A DNA stretch of 64,000 bases from an uncultured Clostridia bacterium (GTDB lineage: Bacteria; Bacillota; Clostridia; TANB77; CAG-508), in assembly GCA_934130085.1 (NCBI GenBank), contig CAKOXK010000007.1, positions 9,080 through 73,079 of the forward strand, written 5' to 3'. Both the position numbers and the translations under genes were made by a program. Numbering within the stretch: the stretch's first letter is position 1; each line of letters begins with the position of its first letter. Below the pieces are notes generated by a model, which saw nothing but the letters and a program-made list of their open reading frames with translations, was not told where the DNA came from and ran no database searches. Below, one piece after another: positions 33,437-41,807 of the stretch.

Positions 33437-34192
33437 ATGCAAAATATTTTTACACTTGAAACAACTAAATATGCTATAAAAATTCAAAATTTTGAAGGTC
33501 CACTGGATTTACTATGTCATTTGATTGATGTAAACAAAATGGATATTTATGATGTAAATGTAGCAGAAATTACAGACCAATATATTGCATATATTAAGCA
33601 AATGGAAGAAATGGACTTAGAACTTACAAGTGAGTTTTTATTAATGGCTTCTAATCTTCTATATTTAAAATCAAAAAAACTTTTACCTCGTACAGAAGAA
33701 AATGAGGAAATGCTTTCTGAGGAAGAACTCATTAGACGTATAGTAGAATATAAGAGCTACAAAGAAATTACTCCTAAGCTAAAAGAATTATATGATGAAA
33801 ATTCAAAGAGGATATTTTTGATATTACCTGAGAAAGTTGAATTACCAAAACTGAAATTAGAAGTGAACTATGATCCCAATATTATATATGAAACATATAA
33901 GAGAATAGTTGAAAATAATAAAACAAAGTTAAATAAAAATGCTAAAAATATTGAAAAGATAGCAATAGTTGAGCATTATACTGTTCAAGACACAGTAAAA
34001 ACAATGTTTAGAGAACTAATAAGGAAATCCAATTTTGTATTTAATAAATTATTTGCACTAAATAGGTGCAATAAAGAAGAAGTAGTTACTGCTTTCTCTG
34101 GTCTTCTTGAAATGTCTAGAAGAGATAAAGTACAAACAAATCAAGAGGAATTATTTGGAGACATCGAAGTAACAAAAAAGAAAAAATGCTAA
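33437..34192 (+). CDS. scpA: Segregation and condensation protein A
   Basis: 251 residues from ATG 33437 (AAAGAGGAATAAATATA ahead); a TTG-started extension to 33407 is rejected. Kleisin subunit of the SMC-ScpAB condensin. Typical: IKIQNFEGPLDLLCHLIDVNKMDIYDVNVAEITDQYIAYI, LELTSEFLLMASNLLYLKSKKLLP, and a C-terminal winged helix (VVTAFSGLLEMSRRDKVQTNQEELFGDI). The usual next gene, scpB, is absent; instead the convergent ytfJ-ytfI pair lies beyond an AT-rich gap. In other Clostridia scpA-scpB-ytfI-ytfJ form one cluster, so the second half seems to have inverted or scpB moved. Confidence 0.93.
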   Translation: MQNIFTLETTKYAIKIQNFEGPLDLLCHLIDVNKMDIYDVNVAEITDQYIAYIKQMEEMDLELTSEFLLMASNLLYLKSKKLLPRTEENEEMLSEEELIRRIVEYKSYKEITPKLKELYDENSKRIFLILPEKVELPKLKLEVNYDPNIIYETYKRIVENNKTKLNKNAKNIEKIAIVEHYTVQDTVKTMFRELIRKSNFVFNKLFALNRCNKEEVVTAFSGLLEMSRRDKVQTNQEELFGDIEVTKKKKC

Positions 34193-34214
34193 AATAAACT
34201 GTTAGCATTTATCT
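34184..34214 (+). terminator. Terminator overlapping the scpA stop codon
   Basis: 9-bp perfect stem AAATGCTAA / TTAGCATTT whose left arm contains the TAA stop of scpA. Confidence 0.75.
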
Positions 34215-34225
34215 TGTATGATGTA

Positions 34226-34257
34226 AATGCTATACTAGACTAGTCTAGTCTAGCATT
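34226..34257. repeat. 32-bp palindrome in the scpA-ytfJ convergence zone
   Basis: Arms AATGCTA (34226-34232) and TAGCATT (34251-34257) enclose a perfect 16-bp palindrome ACTAGACTAGTCTAGT (34234-34249). It repeats the arm sequence of the preceding terminator. It may be a second, bidirectional terminator or a protein-binding site. Confidence 0.65.
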
Positions 34258-34523
34258 ATTTCATAGTAGAATAATCAAATAGAAGAAGAACTTTTGAAAA
34301 AATCAGAAGTTTTCTTCTAATCATATTTAATATTTAATATTTAAATCAAATATCAAATATTTATTACTAATTACTAATTATTAATTATTAATTATTAATT
34401 AGTAATTATTTATAATCTATAATTTATAATTTATTATTTATTATCTATCCTTTATCACTTATTATTTATCACTTATTATTTATTATTTATTATATTATTT
34501 ATTTATTGTGTCCTTTATTTAAA
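34258..34523. repeat. Low-complexity AT tract (ATTATTAATT/TTATTTATCACTT runs)
   Basis: Between about 34318 and 34510 the sequence is almost only A and T, made of short slipped repeats such as ACTAATTATTAATTATT and TTATTTATCACTTATTATT. No gene is seen. It separates scpA from the converging ytfJ. Confidence 0.75.
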
Positions 34524-35100
34524 CTACATGTCTGTTTCATCATATTCTGTAGCAAAACCAGATGAATAATCACCTTGTTCTTTATTATTTTTTATGTTGT
34601 TGGTTTCTTGTACTTTTTGAACCGCTTTTTTTGTTATATTTTTAGAAACTTCTTCAATAGATTGGTTATTACTGTTATCTTTAATTTTTTGCAATTGTTT
34701 ATCTATTATTACATTTACTCTGTCAACGATATCAGGAACCAAATCAAGCAATTTATCAAGAGCAGAAGAATGTTCTACGCTTAAAAGTTTTACTCCAGTT
34801 GATTGAATTACGATGAAGGCAATAGGGTTGATACTTACACCAGCACCTGAGCCACCACCAAATGGCATTCTTACCACGTCTTCATTTTTTCCATCTTTAA
34901 TATAACTACCGATCTTTTAGAGTCTTACCTTTAAACTCGCTTCCACCTGCTGCAAAACCAAAATTTACTTTAGAAACTGGAATTATACAAACATTATTTG
35001 TTGTTTCTATTGGCTCGCCAATAATTGTGTTGACATCTACCATCTCTTTTATGGAATTCATGGCAGTATTCATTAAACCTTCAATAGGATAATCACTCAT
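34524..35100 (-). pseudogene. ytfJ: YtfJ/GerW-family sporulation protein, interrupted by one extra base
   Basis: The N-terminal frame from 35100 reads MSDYPIEGLMNTAMNSIKEMVDVNTIIGEP.. KVNFGFAAGGSEFKG and stops; the C-terminal frame (to 34524) reads VRMPFGGGSGAGVSINPIAFIVI.. in the +1 frame. These are the two halves of one YtfJ protein. One surplus base near 34908-34914 (in the CGGTAG equivalent on the coding strand) separates them; skipping it gives KD..YIKDGKNEDVVRMPFGGG. YtfJ/GerW is a forespore protein linked to germination. ytfI sits directly upstream on the same strand. Either a broken gene or a base-call error. Confidence 0.85.
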
Positions 35101-35101
35101 A

Positions 35102-35848
35102 TTAAATTTCCTCCAAATTATTTAAATTTACTTTGTTAGCAATAGTTTGAGAGCTATTTTTTCTTGTATTATTGACTGAGGAAATAAAAATATTCACTAT
35201 AGAAAATAATTTAAACGTAATATCCATTTTTAAGCTAGAGGAGAAGAAAAGTTTATTATTGTAAATAGGATGCACTGCAATCATATCCTCAGATATGGCG
35301 ATCTTAGGAAGATTGCTATTAGGTGAAAGGGAAGCGAGCAAAACAATTGTTAAAATCAAATTAATTACTCCGCACATAATTGCAGTATAGCTTGCATTTT
35401 CTAATCCAAGGTTTACATTGAAATGCACGTTGCTTATCTTGATAATACTTGAATTATTAATCATTAAAGTTTGAATTATCTTGTTACGATCTTTTTTCTT
35501 ATTATATTTACAGATATTTTTACATTTTAAATTATTATATTTCTTTTGTTGTTTTTCAAAAATTGATTTTAGCCTTGAATTATCTATGGAACATACCTTA
35601 ATAGGAACAATCGAAAAAAGTAGCAAATTAACAGATATATTGGTATCAAAAAAATCAAGCAACTTTACGTATTTTTTATCTTGAATTGCATGAGTAATAT
35701 AAAAGATGAAATTCACTTCATCATGAGAAAGATTTTTAAAAGAGCACTCATTTACATTTAAATGCTTAACACGAATTTTAATCGAAGACGTGCAAAAAAC
35801 AACGATAAGAACTATAAAAGAAAACAATATAATAGGAAATACTCTCAT
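35102..35848 (-). CDS. ytfI: DUF2953 membrane-associated protein (YtfI-like)
   Basis: 248 residues. N-terminal membrane helix (4-22), then a region with NVHFNVNLGLENASYTAIMCGVINLILTIVLLASLS, the GxExA..A...G characteristic of DUF2953/YtfI, with a second helix, and AVHPIYNNKLF. Function unknown; the family is tied to spore formers and sits directly upstream of ytfJ in Bacillus and Clostridia, as here (ytfJ starts 1 nt after this stop on the minus strand). Several Lys/Asn-rich stretches reflect the low G+C content. Confidence 0.72.
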   Translation of the reverse strand: MRVFPIILFSFIVLIVVFCTSSIKIRVKHLNVNECSFKNLSHDEVNFIFYITHAIQDKKYVKLLDFFDTNISVNLLLFSIVPIKVCSIDNSRLKSIFEKQQKKYNNLKCKNICKYNKKKDRNKIIQTLMINNSSIIKISNVHFNVNLGLENASYTAIMCGVINLILTIVLLASLSPNSNLPKIAISEDMIAVHPIYNNKLFFSSSLKMDITFKLFSIVNIFISSVNNTRKNSSQTIANKVNLNNLEEI

Positions 35849-36028
35849 AAAATAACAACACCTTAATATTAACCTTTAACATATTCTTGACGTAAGAAAA
35901 CAAAAATATACAAAAGCAAGAAGAAAAATGAGAGATAATCAAATAAAACGGTTCGTCAAGTTAACGGTGCATATATTTATTTTTTTACTTATCTAGAATG
36001 CAAGTGAAAAAATTGTGGAAAAATATGA

Positions 36029-36057
36029 TTGACATAAAATAAAAAATGTTCTATAAT
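36029..36057 (+). promoter_or_regulatory. Perfect consensus promoter of the 124-residue unknown
   Basis: TTGACA (36029-36034), 17-nt spacer, TATAAT (36052-36057), 45 nt ahead of the start codon. It implies strong constitutive expression of the next gene. Confidence 0.8.
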
Positions 36058-36102
36058 GAAAATGTTGTTTAAAATTATTACTTCATTAGAGGAGCGCATA
36101 TT

Positions 36103-36477
36103 ATGAAACAGGATGCAGTATATTTAAAGATCACAGGTACAGAGTACCGGCTTAACAATCCAATAAGATTAAGAAAAAATGAGATAAGCTCTATTGGAGC
36201 CTTAAGGCATAGAGGTTATGTTATAAGTCAGGAAAAAGGAAATTATGTAATTTTGACTAAGGCACCTGAGGCTTTAATTAAGCTTGAAGTAGATAACGTT
36301 GCTGGCTACTTTTGCTATGATTTAAACCAATATCTTAATAGAGATATTGGCTTGTCAGGGCTTCAGAAATTCAAAAAAGAGTTCGATGAAGGTAAATACC
36401 TTATAACAGGTACTTCACCGCATGACGTGAGAATTACTGAGGTAGCAGTAGAAAAAAGTGGCAAAAAAGTATCTTAA
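36103..36477 (+). CDS. Conserved-looking cytosolic protein of unknown function
   Basis: 124 residues, no signal or membrane helix. AGAGGAGCG precedes the ATG. Sequence: MKQDAVYLKITGTEYRLNN near the start, then IGALRHRGYVISQEKGNYVIL, LDNVAGYFCYDLNQYLNR-like segment and a basic C-terminus. I do not recognise a family. It has a perfect sigma-A promoter and its own terminator, so it is probably abundant and monocistronic. Alternating hydrophobic residues suggest a small beta-rich fold. It is divergent from ytfI-ytfJ. Confidence 0.7.
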   Translation: MKQDAVYLKITGTEYRLNNPIRLRKNEISSIGALRHRGYVISQEKGNYVILTKAPEALIKLEVDNVAGYFCYDLNQYLNRDIGLSGLQKFKKEFDEGKYLITGTSPHDVRITEVAVEKSGKKVS

Positions 36478-36527
36478 TTCTAACTACTGTGTCAGGTTTA
36501 ATGACAATTACAACTTAATATGAAGAG

Positions 36528-36556
36528 ATGGAAGCAAATATTTTGCTTCCATTATT
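36528..36556 (+). terminator. Rho-independent terminator
   Basis: 11-bp perfect stem ATGGAAGCAAA / TTTGCTTCCAT with TAT loop, 51 nt after the stop of the 124-residue gene. Confidence 0.88.
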
Positions 36557-36587
36557 TATTTACAATTAAAAGTACAAAATATAGTTT

Positions 36588-36739
36588 AAAAATCGTTAAT
36601 ATTATATTGTTTAAAATGTCGCGTAGCGATCAAGTAAGCGAAGCGAGCGCAAATGCTGCAATCTTCCGCAAGTTGATGTTTGACTAACGAAGATTGCAGT
36701 AAGCAAGGCATGAAAAACAATATAATATTAACGATTTTT
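36588..36739. repeat. Dispersed palindromic repeat, copy E (full length, reverse orientation)
   Basis: 152 bp closed by 25-bp perfect arms (36588-36612 with 36715-36739; outer part AAAAATCGTTAA). Inner stem TGCAATCTTCCG / CGAAGATTGCA and side hairpin GTCGCGTAGCGATCAAG. It lies between convergent genes. Confidence 0.9.
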
Positions 36740-36763
36740 ATATTTATAAAATTTTCAGCTTTA

Positions 36764-37984
36764 TTATTCGATAATCAATTTTTGCGTATAGTCTAAGTTG
36801 GCTTGTGAGTTTGTTTTATATCCTAATGTATAAACATCTGTTGCGTATTTATCTATATCAAGAAATCTTAAGTTTTTTCCGGAGTTAAGATGCTTTTTTT
36901 CATAGTCTTTTACAGATGTTATCACATTTTTAGAAGTTATGGATGATAGTAACTTTTTTGCGTCATTTTTTACTCCAAGGATTCTAATATAGGGTACAAC
37001 TTTTTTACTGTTTTCTATATCATTTTTTGTTATGCCAAGAAGTATATAGAGCATAATTCTTTGTAGTCGTGTTTGAGTATATCTTTTTGATTTGATTTTA
37101 TTTATTAATTCGTATATATCATTTGTTTCACTGGCAGCTTTTTTTATTGAATTTTCCAGGCCTTCACTAACATCTGGAACTAATTTTAAATCTGAAATTT
37201 TGCTTGAACGTATTTTATAAATAATTATACGAGAAAAATTTTTAAGGTCTAGATTATATGTTCCGCCTCTTATATTTTCCATTAAAATGTTAAAAGATGA
37301 TGCTGGCATGACTCTTGAAATTTCATCTATTTGATTATTAAATAGCAAACTTCTGATAGCCGTTGAGCTGGCATAATTATCAATTATAATTTTACTATTG
37401 TAAAATACTTTTTCACGTTTTATTCCAATAGGGATTACGTTGAATTTCAATTTTTTTATGGCTTTTAGGTACTCAATTGCAAGTATATTGTTTGAACCAG
37501 AAAGTAGATTGACTAAGCCTGCATTACTAAAATATTTTATAATTGCATTTTGTCTTGCTGTAGGAAATGATACACCAGAAGATAACTCATTTTTTAACAG
37601 CATTTGATATTTACGAGGTTCTTTATATAACAAATCTGATATCATATTCAAAGTAGATATATCATCACACTCCATACCAAAGGAAATGTGTGTTACAAAA
37701 CCGAGTTCTTTTAATATTTTTATGGCGCCGAATGCAAAATTTTCAGCGCTTGAAGTGCTGTAAACAGTTGGTAGCTCAATTACCATATCTATTCCACTTT
37801 GAAGAGCCATTTTTGTTTTTTCCCATTTATTAATGATAGATGTATTTCCTCTTTCTTGAAAGTTTCCGCCGATCACTGCAACAACATAAGATGCATTACA
37901 AAGCTCTTTAGCTTTTTGTATTTGGTAGACATGGCCATTATGAAGTGGGTTATACTCAGCAATAATACCTAAAATATTTGACAT
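36764..37984 (-). CDS. tmcAL: tRNA(Met) cytidine acetate ligase
   Basis: 406 residues. TmcAL (formerly YlbM) uses acetate and ATP to acetylate the wobble cytidine of elongator tRNA-Met. N-terminal nucleotidyltransferase-like motif IIAEYNPLHNGHVYQI (HxGH at 15-18), VVAVIGGNFQERGNTSIINKWEKTKMAL and DMVIELPTVYSTSSAENFAFGAI are diagnostic. Normal length. The ATG has AAAGGATAT in front. It converges on the 124-residue unknown with a palindromic repeat between them. Confidence 0.93.
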   Translation of the reverse strand: MSNILGIIAEYNPLHNGHVYQIQKAKELCNASYVVAVIGGNFQERGNTSIINKWEKTKMALQSGIDMVIELPTVYSTSSAENFAFGAIKILKELGFVTHISFGMECDDISTLNMISDLLYKEPRKYQMLLKNELSSGVSFPTARQNAIIKYFSNAGLVNLLSGSNNILAIEYLKAIKKLKFNVIPIGIKREKVFYNSKIIIDNYASSTAIRSLLFNNQIDEISRVMPASSFNILMENIRGGTYNLDLKNFSRIIIYKIRSSKISDLKLVPDVSEGLENSIKKAASETNDIYELINKIKSKRYTQTRLQRIMLYILLGITKNDIENSKKVVPYIRILGVKNDAKKLLSSITSKNVITSVKDYEKKHLNSGKNLRFLDIDKYATDVYTLGYKTNSQANLDYTQKLIIE

Positions 37985-38084
37985 GCTTGATATATCCTTT
38001 CTATTGATTATTTAAAAACTTATTGCTATAATATCATAAAATAATGAAAATTACAAGAAAATTATTGAACGTGAGAGGAAAAAT

Positions 38085-38519
38085 ATGGATAAAGTAACAA
38101 TTTATACAGATGGAGCATGCTCAGGAAATCCTGGACCTGGCGGATGGGCAGCTGTTTTAATTTATAATAATGTTCAAAAAGAATTATCTGGTGGGTCAAG
38201 AAGCACAACAAATAACGTAATGGAGGTTACAGCAGTAATTGAGGCTTTGAAAGCATTGAAATACCCTTGTGAGGTAGAACTTTATAGTGATAGTGCTTAT
38301 GTTGTAAATTCATTTGATAAAGGCTGGATTTATAATTGGATGAAAAATAATTGGCAAACTTCTTCAAAAGAACCTGTTAAAAATCGTGAATTATGGGAAG
38401 AATTATATAAGTTAACAAAAATTCACAAGGTTCATTTTAATAAGGTAAAAGGTCATGCTGATGTAAAATATAATAACAGGTGTGATGAACTTGCAAGAGC
38501 AGCAATAAAGAATTTATAA
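38085..38519 (+). CDS. rnhA: Ribonuclease HI
   Basis: 144 residues. Cleaves RNA in RNA-DNA hybrids. Catalytic acids are visible: Asp9 in YTDGACSGNPGPGGW, Glu in NNVMEVTAVIEAL, Asp in YSDSAYVVNSF and the last Asp in RCDELARAA; KGHADVKYNNRCDELA carries the conserved His. Length is that of bacterial RNase HI without a hybrid-binding domain. GAGAGGAAAAAT precedes the ATG. It is divergent from tmcAL. Confidence 0.95.
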   Translation: MDKVTIYTDGACSGNPGPGGWAAVLIYNNVQKELSGGSRSTTNNVMEVTAVIEALKALKYPCEVELYSDSAYVVNSFDKGWIYNWMKNNWQTSSKEPVKNRELWEELYKLTKIHKVHFNKVKGHADVKYNNRCDELARAAIKNL

Positions 38520-38612
38520 TCTTAATTTTACATTGAAATTACTTTTGAAAAATATTATTGAAATTTTTTTTGATATTGAAATATAATGAGTCTAGGTATA
38601 GGAGGAGCCAGA

Positions 38613-39173
38613 ATGGAAGAAGAAACATTTGCTGACTACATATTATCAGAAAAAGACTGGGGCAAAAAGTTAGAAATAATGTACTATCTAAAAAAGAGAG
38701 CTAATATTTTTTATGATAATACCGTTATTTTTAAGACCTTAATTACAAGAATGTTTTTAGATTATTTGAGAGCTAATGAGCCTAATGTAAATGTTGATGA
38801 CAATGTTGTAATTACTGCTAGGCTACTCTGTGATTGCTGTAAGGTCGAAAATTCAACGGATCTTGAAGAAATAAGAAATTATGCAAAAAGGGGTGCGGAT
38901 TATTTATCAAAACTCGGATTTGACGATAAATTTTGCAGAATATGTGAGGGTGTAAATAGATACACCATAAAAGAAAATAGACCTATTGAAAGTGATATAC
39001 TTGAGCTTTCGGATCAATTCGGAGGAATGGTTCTTGACAGACCTGAAAGAATTGGGTTTAAGGCTGATGAAGCTCTTGTTCTTTTACAGTATAGAAACCT
39101 TAAAGACAAAAAGAATCAGTTAATTGATCAGTTTGTTAATTTTGTTAATACATTACAAAGAATTGATGTGTAA
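38613..39173 (+). CDS. Unknown protein, first gene of a two-gene unit
   Basis: 186 residues from ATG 38613, behind AGGAGGAGCC; an in-frame start at 38586 is ahead of the binding site and rejected. Mostly helical, no signal or membrane segment. Cys-containing spots (LLCDCCKVENS, FCRICEGVNRY) could bind a metal; VLDRPERIGFKADEALVLLQYRNLK is a notable motif near the C-terminus. I do not recognise a family. The next gene starts 15 nt after the stop with its own GGAGG, so the pair is translationally linked. Confidence 0.7.
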   Translation: MEEETFADYILSEKDWGKKLEIMYYLKKRANIFYDNTVIFKTLITRMFLDYLRANEPNVNVDDNVVITARLLCDCCKVENSTDLEEIRNYAKRGADYLSKLGFDDKFCRICEGVNRYTIKENRPIESDILELSDQFGGMVLDRPERIGFKADEALVLLQYRNLKDKKNQLIDQFVNFVNTLQRIDV

Positions 39174-39188
39174 TGAGTGGAGGAAAGA

Positions 39189-39524
39189 ATGGCGAATTTT
39201 CTTGAGGATGCAATAAAAGCGTATAATGGTTTAAATAATAATAACAGTGATTTACAAAGGGGAACAAAGTTAGCTGAAACATATAGAAACCTTGCGAAGG
39301 ATATTACGGAAGGGTATAAAAAATTACCTAAAAGTCAAGACGAGAGAATATCATACGAACCTAAAACTGTAACTGCTGGTCTTATTAGAGATGATGTTGA
39401 AAATAATATTAGACCACAGATACATGATATTTCTTATGAAGAAAACAAGACCCCATACAAAGACAAAGATATGGATGAAGCAGAAGAAAATTCAAACATA
39501 GCGGGGGACAGAGAGGATATCTAG
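39189..39524 (+). CDS. Unknown small acidic protein, second gene of the unit
   Basis: 111 residues from ATG 39189 (GGAGGAAAGA ahead); a GTG at 39177 overlapping the binding site is rejected. Hydrophilic, with a helical N-terminal half (NFLEDAIKAYN, LAETYRNLAKDITEGYKKL) and an acidic, probably disordered C-terminal half. No family recognised. It is always likely to be expressed with the 186-residue protein before it; a terminator follows. Confidence 0.65.
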   Translation: MANFLEDAIKAYNGLNNNNSDLQRGTKLAETYRNLAKDITEGYKKLPKSQDERISYEPKTVTAGLIRDDVENNIRPQIHDISYEENKTPYKDKDMDEAEENSNIAGDREDI

Positions 39525-39562
39525 TATAGATTATAGTTTATAATTTATTTTTTACAAAAGAT

Positions 39563-39603
39563 AAAAGTAGGGAAGCATATTAAAAAAATTGCCTCTCTAC
39601 TTA
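39563..39603 (+). terminator. Probable terminator after the two-gene unknown unit
   Basis: Imperfect stem AAGTAGGGAAGCA / TTGCCTCTCTACTT (39565-39577 with 39589-39602, with G-T pairs), about 40 nt after the stop. Confidence 0.6.
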
Positions 39604-39770
39604 TAATTTATGTAATGAAAAAAATTTGGGCGATAAATAAATTATAATAAACATTATTTTTTATTGCATATAGACAAAACATAACATAACAAATTTTTAT
39701 AAACTATAAAAGCGTAAGAATGCTAACAAATTTTTTTACAATTAAATGTAATAGGAAAGAGAGAGCTTAT

Positions 39771-40961
39771 ATGAACGAAATATTTGCAGATTTACACGTA
39801 CATATTGGAAGAGCAGAGAATGGAAAACCAGTAAAAATAACTGGAGCAAGGTCTCTAAATTTTTCAAATATAGCTAAAGAATGCTATGAAAGAAAAGGAA
39901 TAGATGTTGTTGGAGTGATTGATTGTGCATCACCTTATGTAATAGAAGACATCGAAAAATTCTTAAAAAGTGGTGATGCTTATGAGCTTGAAAAGGGTGG
40001 TATCATATATAAAAACAAGGTATGTATAATACTAGGATCAGAGGTTGAAACTTCTGAGAAGAATGAAGATGGCAAAAACGGAAGTGCACACAATTTATGT
40101 TATTTTCCTCATCTTAAAGATATAAAGGCATTTTCAAAAGAAATGTCAACACATATACACAATATTACATTAAGTACGCAAAGGTCTAATGTGTCTGGCT
40201 ATGAACTTATAGATATAGCAGAGAAATATAATGGTGTTTTGATTCCTGCACACGCATTTACGCCATTTAAAAGCTATTATGGAAATTGTACACAAAGACT
40301 TGAAAGAATATTCAAAGAAAAATATGATAGAATTTTTGCTATTGAACTTGGCTTAAGTGCTGATACATACATTGCAGATGAAATATCAGAGTTGGGAAAT
40401 AAAAATTTCATTACAAATAGTGATGCTCATTCTTTACCTAAAATTGCAAGAGAATACAATAAGCTTTTAGTTGAAGATATTAATTACGAAGAAATTATGA
40501 AGGCTATTAAGTGCGTGGATGGAAGAAAAATAATTGCAAATTATGGATTAGACCCAAAACTTGGAAAATACAACAGAAGTTTTTGCGAAGACTGCAACAA
40601 ATCAATTGAAACACCTCCGCCAGCGTTAAAATGTGATAAATGCAATGGCACACATATAACAATGGGTGTTTATGATAGAATCGAAATGATAAAAGACCAA
40701 GAGTCAAACAGTCCAAAGAATAGACCAGTATATAATTATCAAATACCTCTACAATTTATGCCAGGTGTAGGAGCAAAGGTGATTGATAAATTACTTGACA
40801 ACTTTGGCACAGAAATGACTGTATTAAATAAGGCTTCATTTGATGATATTGAGGCTGTGGTAGGTACAAAATTAGCCACAGTAATTGATAATGCAAGAAA
40901 TGGAAAAATGCATATATCTGCTGGCGGTGGCGGAGTATATGGAAAGGTTTCTGTATCATAA
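39771..40961 (+). CDS. Endonuclease Q-family PHP-domain DNA repair nuclease
   Basis: 396 residues from ATG 39771 (AGGAAAGAGAG ahead; the ATG at 39720 lacks a binding site). N-terminal PHP metal domain: FADLHVHIG (7-15), GVIDCASP, ILGSEVETSE, PAHAFTPF and TNSDAHSLPK. Then a zinc ribbon CEDCNKS..LKCDKCNGTH and a helix-hairpin-helix MPGVGAKVIDKLL. This order is that of EndoQ/TIGR00375 proteins, which nick DNA 5' of deaminated or abasic bases. The helix-hairpin-helix and ribbon would bind DNA. Isolated gene, followed by direct repeats and spoIIM. Confidence 0.87.
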   Translation: MNEIFADLHVHIGRAENGKPVKITGARSLNFSNIAKECYERKGIDVVGVIDCASPYVIEDIEKFLKSGDAYELEKGGIIYKNKVCIILGSEVETSEKNEDGKNGSAHNLCYFPHLKDIKAFSKEMSTHIHNITLSTQRSNVSGYELIDIAEKYNGVLIPAHAFTPFKSYYGNCTQRLERIFKEKYDRIFAIELGLSADTYIADEISELGNKNFITNSDAHSLPKIAREYNKLLVEDINYEEIMKAIKCVDGRKIIANYGLDPKLGKYNRSFCEDCNKSIETPPPALKCDKCNGTHITMGVYDRIEMIKDQESNSPKNRPVYNYQIPLQFMPGVGAKVIDKLLDNFGTEMTVLNKASFDDIEAVVGTKLATVIDNARNGKMHISAGGGGVYGKVSVS

Positions 40962-40986
40962 CTAGTTCTAACTTTCTGATTATTGA

Positions 40987-41052
40987 ATAGATATTATGTA
41001 TCAAGAATATTTAACTATATTTTATAGATATTATTTGTCAAGAATATTTAAC
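40987..41052. repeat. Two 29-bp direct repeats upstream of spoIIM
   Basis: ATAGATATTATG..TCAAGAATATTTAAC occurs at 40987-41015 and 41024-41052 with two or three differences; spacing 37 bp. It lies in the promoter region of spoIIM, where a regulator such as a sporulation factor could bind, but it could be a neutral duplication. Confidence 0.6.
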
Positions 41053-41070
41053 AATAATCAGGAGGCATGA

Positions 41071-41685
41071 ATGTTTAACAAAGTGAAAAGACATTTCAAG
41101 GAAAACGTAAAAAGTTATTTTATACTATTCGCAATTCTTTTACTAGGCCTAATTGTTGGAATTGCTTTTATAAATCATGCAAATAATGCTCAAAAAGAAC
41201 AGATTTCAAATTATATAAGTGGTTTTACAACAACTATAAAAGATAGCAAAATAGACTACTGGGTATTATTAAAAAATTCGATAATGTCAAATATCAAAAT
41301 AACTTTGATTATAATATTTGTGAGTATGTCGTTATTTGGAACAATAGGTAGCTATATTATTTCTTTTTACAAAGGCTTTTCACTTGGGTATACTATATCA
41401 AGCATCATTGCGGTATTTGGCGTAGCAAAAGGGTTAACGTTTGCAATGTCGCTAATATTGTTAAACCAACTGGTTTATATACCAGCCATGATTTATTTGA
41501 TAATATGTTCCAATAAATTTTACAGAAAGATTATAAATGATGAATTAAATGATACAAAGCTAGAAATTATAAGATACATAATTACAGTTAGTATAACAGT
41601 GATACTATTTTTACTATCATCACTAATTGAAACATTTATAAGTAGCAATTTATTATTAGCTTTACTAGGATTCATAACAAGTTGA
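41071..41685 (+). CDS. spoIIM: Stage II sporulation protein M
   Basis: 204 residues. Polytopic membrane protein of the SpoIIDMP peptidoglycan machinery that drives engulfment of the forespore. Helices near 17-35, 72-98, 112-133 and 170-200; the LLGLIVGIAFINH start, ILLKNSIMSNIKITLIIIF and SFYKGFSLGYTISSIIAVFGVAKGL patterns fit SpoIIM. AATCAGGAGGCATGA is the binding site. In Clostridia spoIIM is often beside xerD, as here. Confidence 0.9.
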   Translation: MFNKVKRHFKENVKSYFILFAILLLGLIVGIAFINHANNAQKEQISNYISGFTTTIKDSKIDYWVLLKNSIMSNIKITLIIIFVSMSLFGTIGSYIISFYKGFSLGYTISSIIAVFGVAKGLTFAMSLILLNQLVYIPAMIYLIICSNKFYRKIINDELNDTKLEIIRYIITVSITVILFLLSSLIETFISSNLLLALLGFITS

Positions 41686-41807
41686 TTAGTAAGTTCGAAA
41701 AACCTACAAATTTTTTAATATTAAAATTGACATACTACTTTACTTTTTCAAAATAATTTGATATAACTTATAAAGTTATGTAAATAAATATGAACAGGGG
41801 TACAAAA

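Noticed and set aside
35481..35684. 67-codon plus-strand frame inside ytfI
   Set aside because: Phe/Leu-rich shadow of the minus-strand DUF2953 gene.
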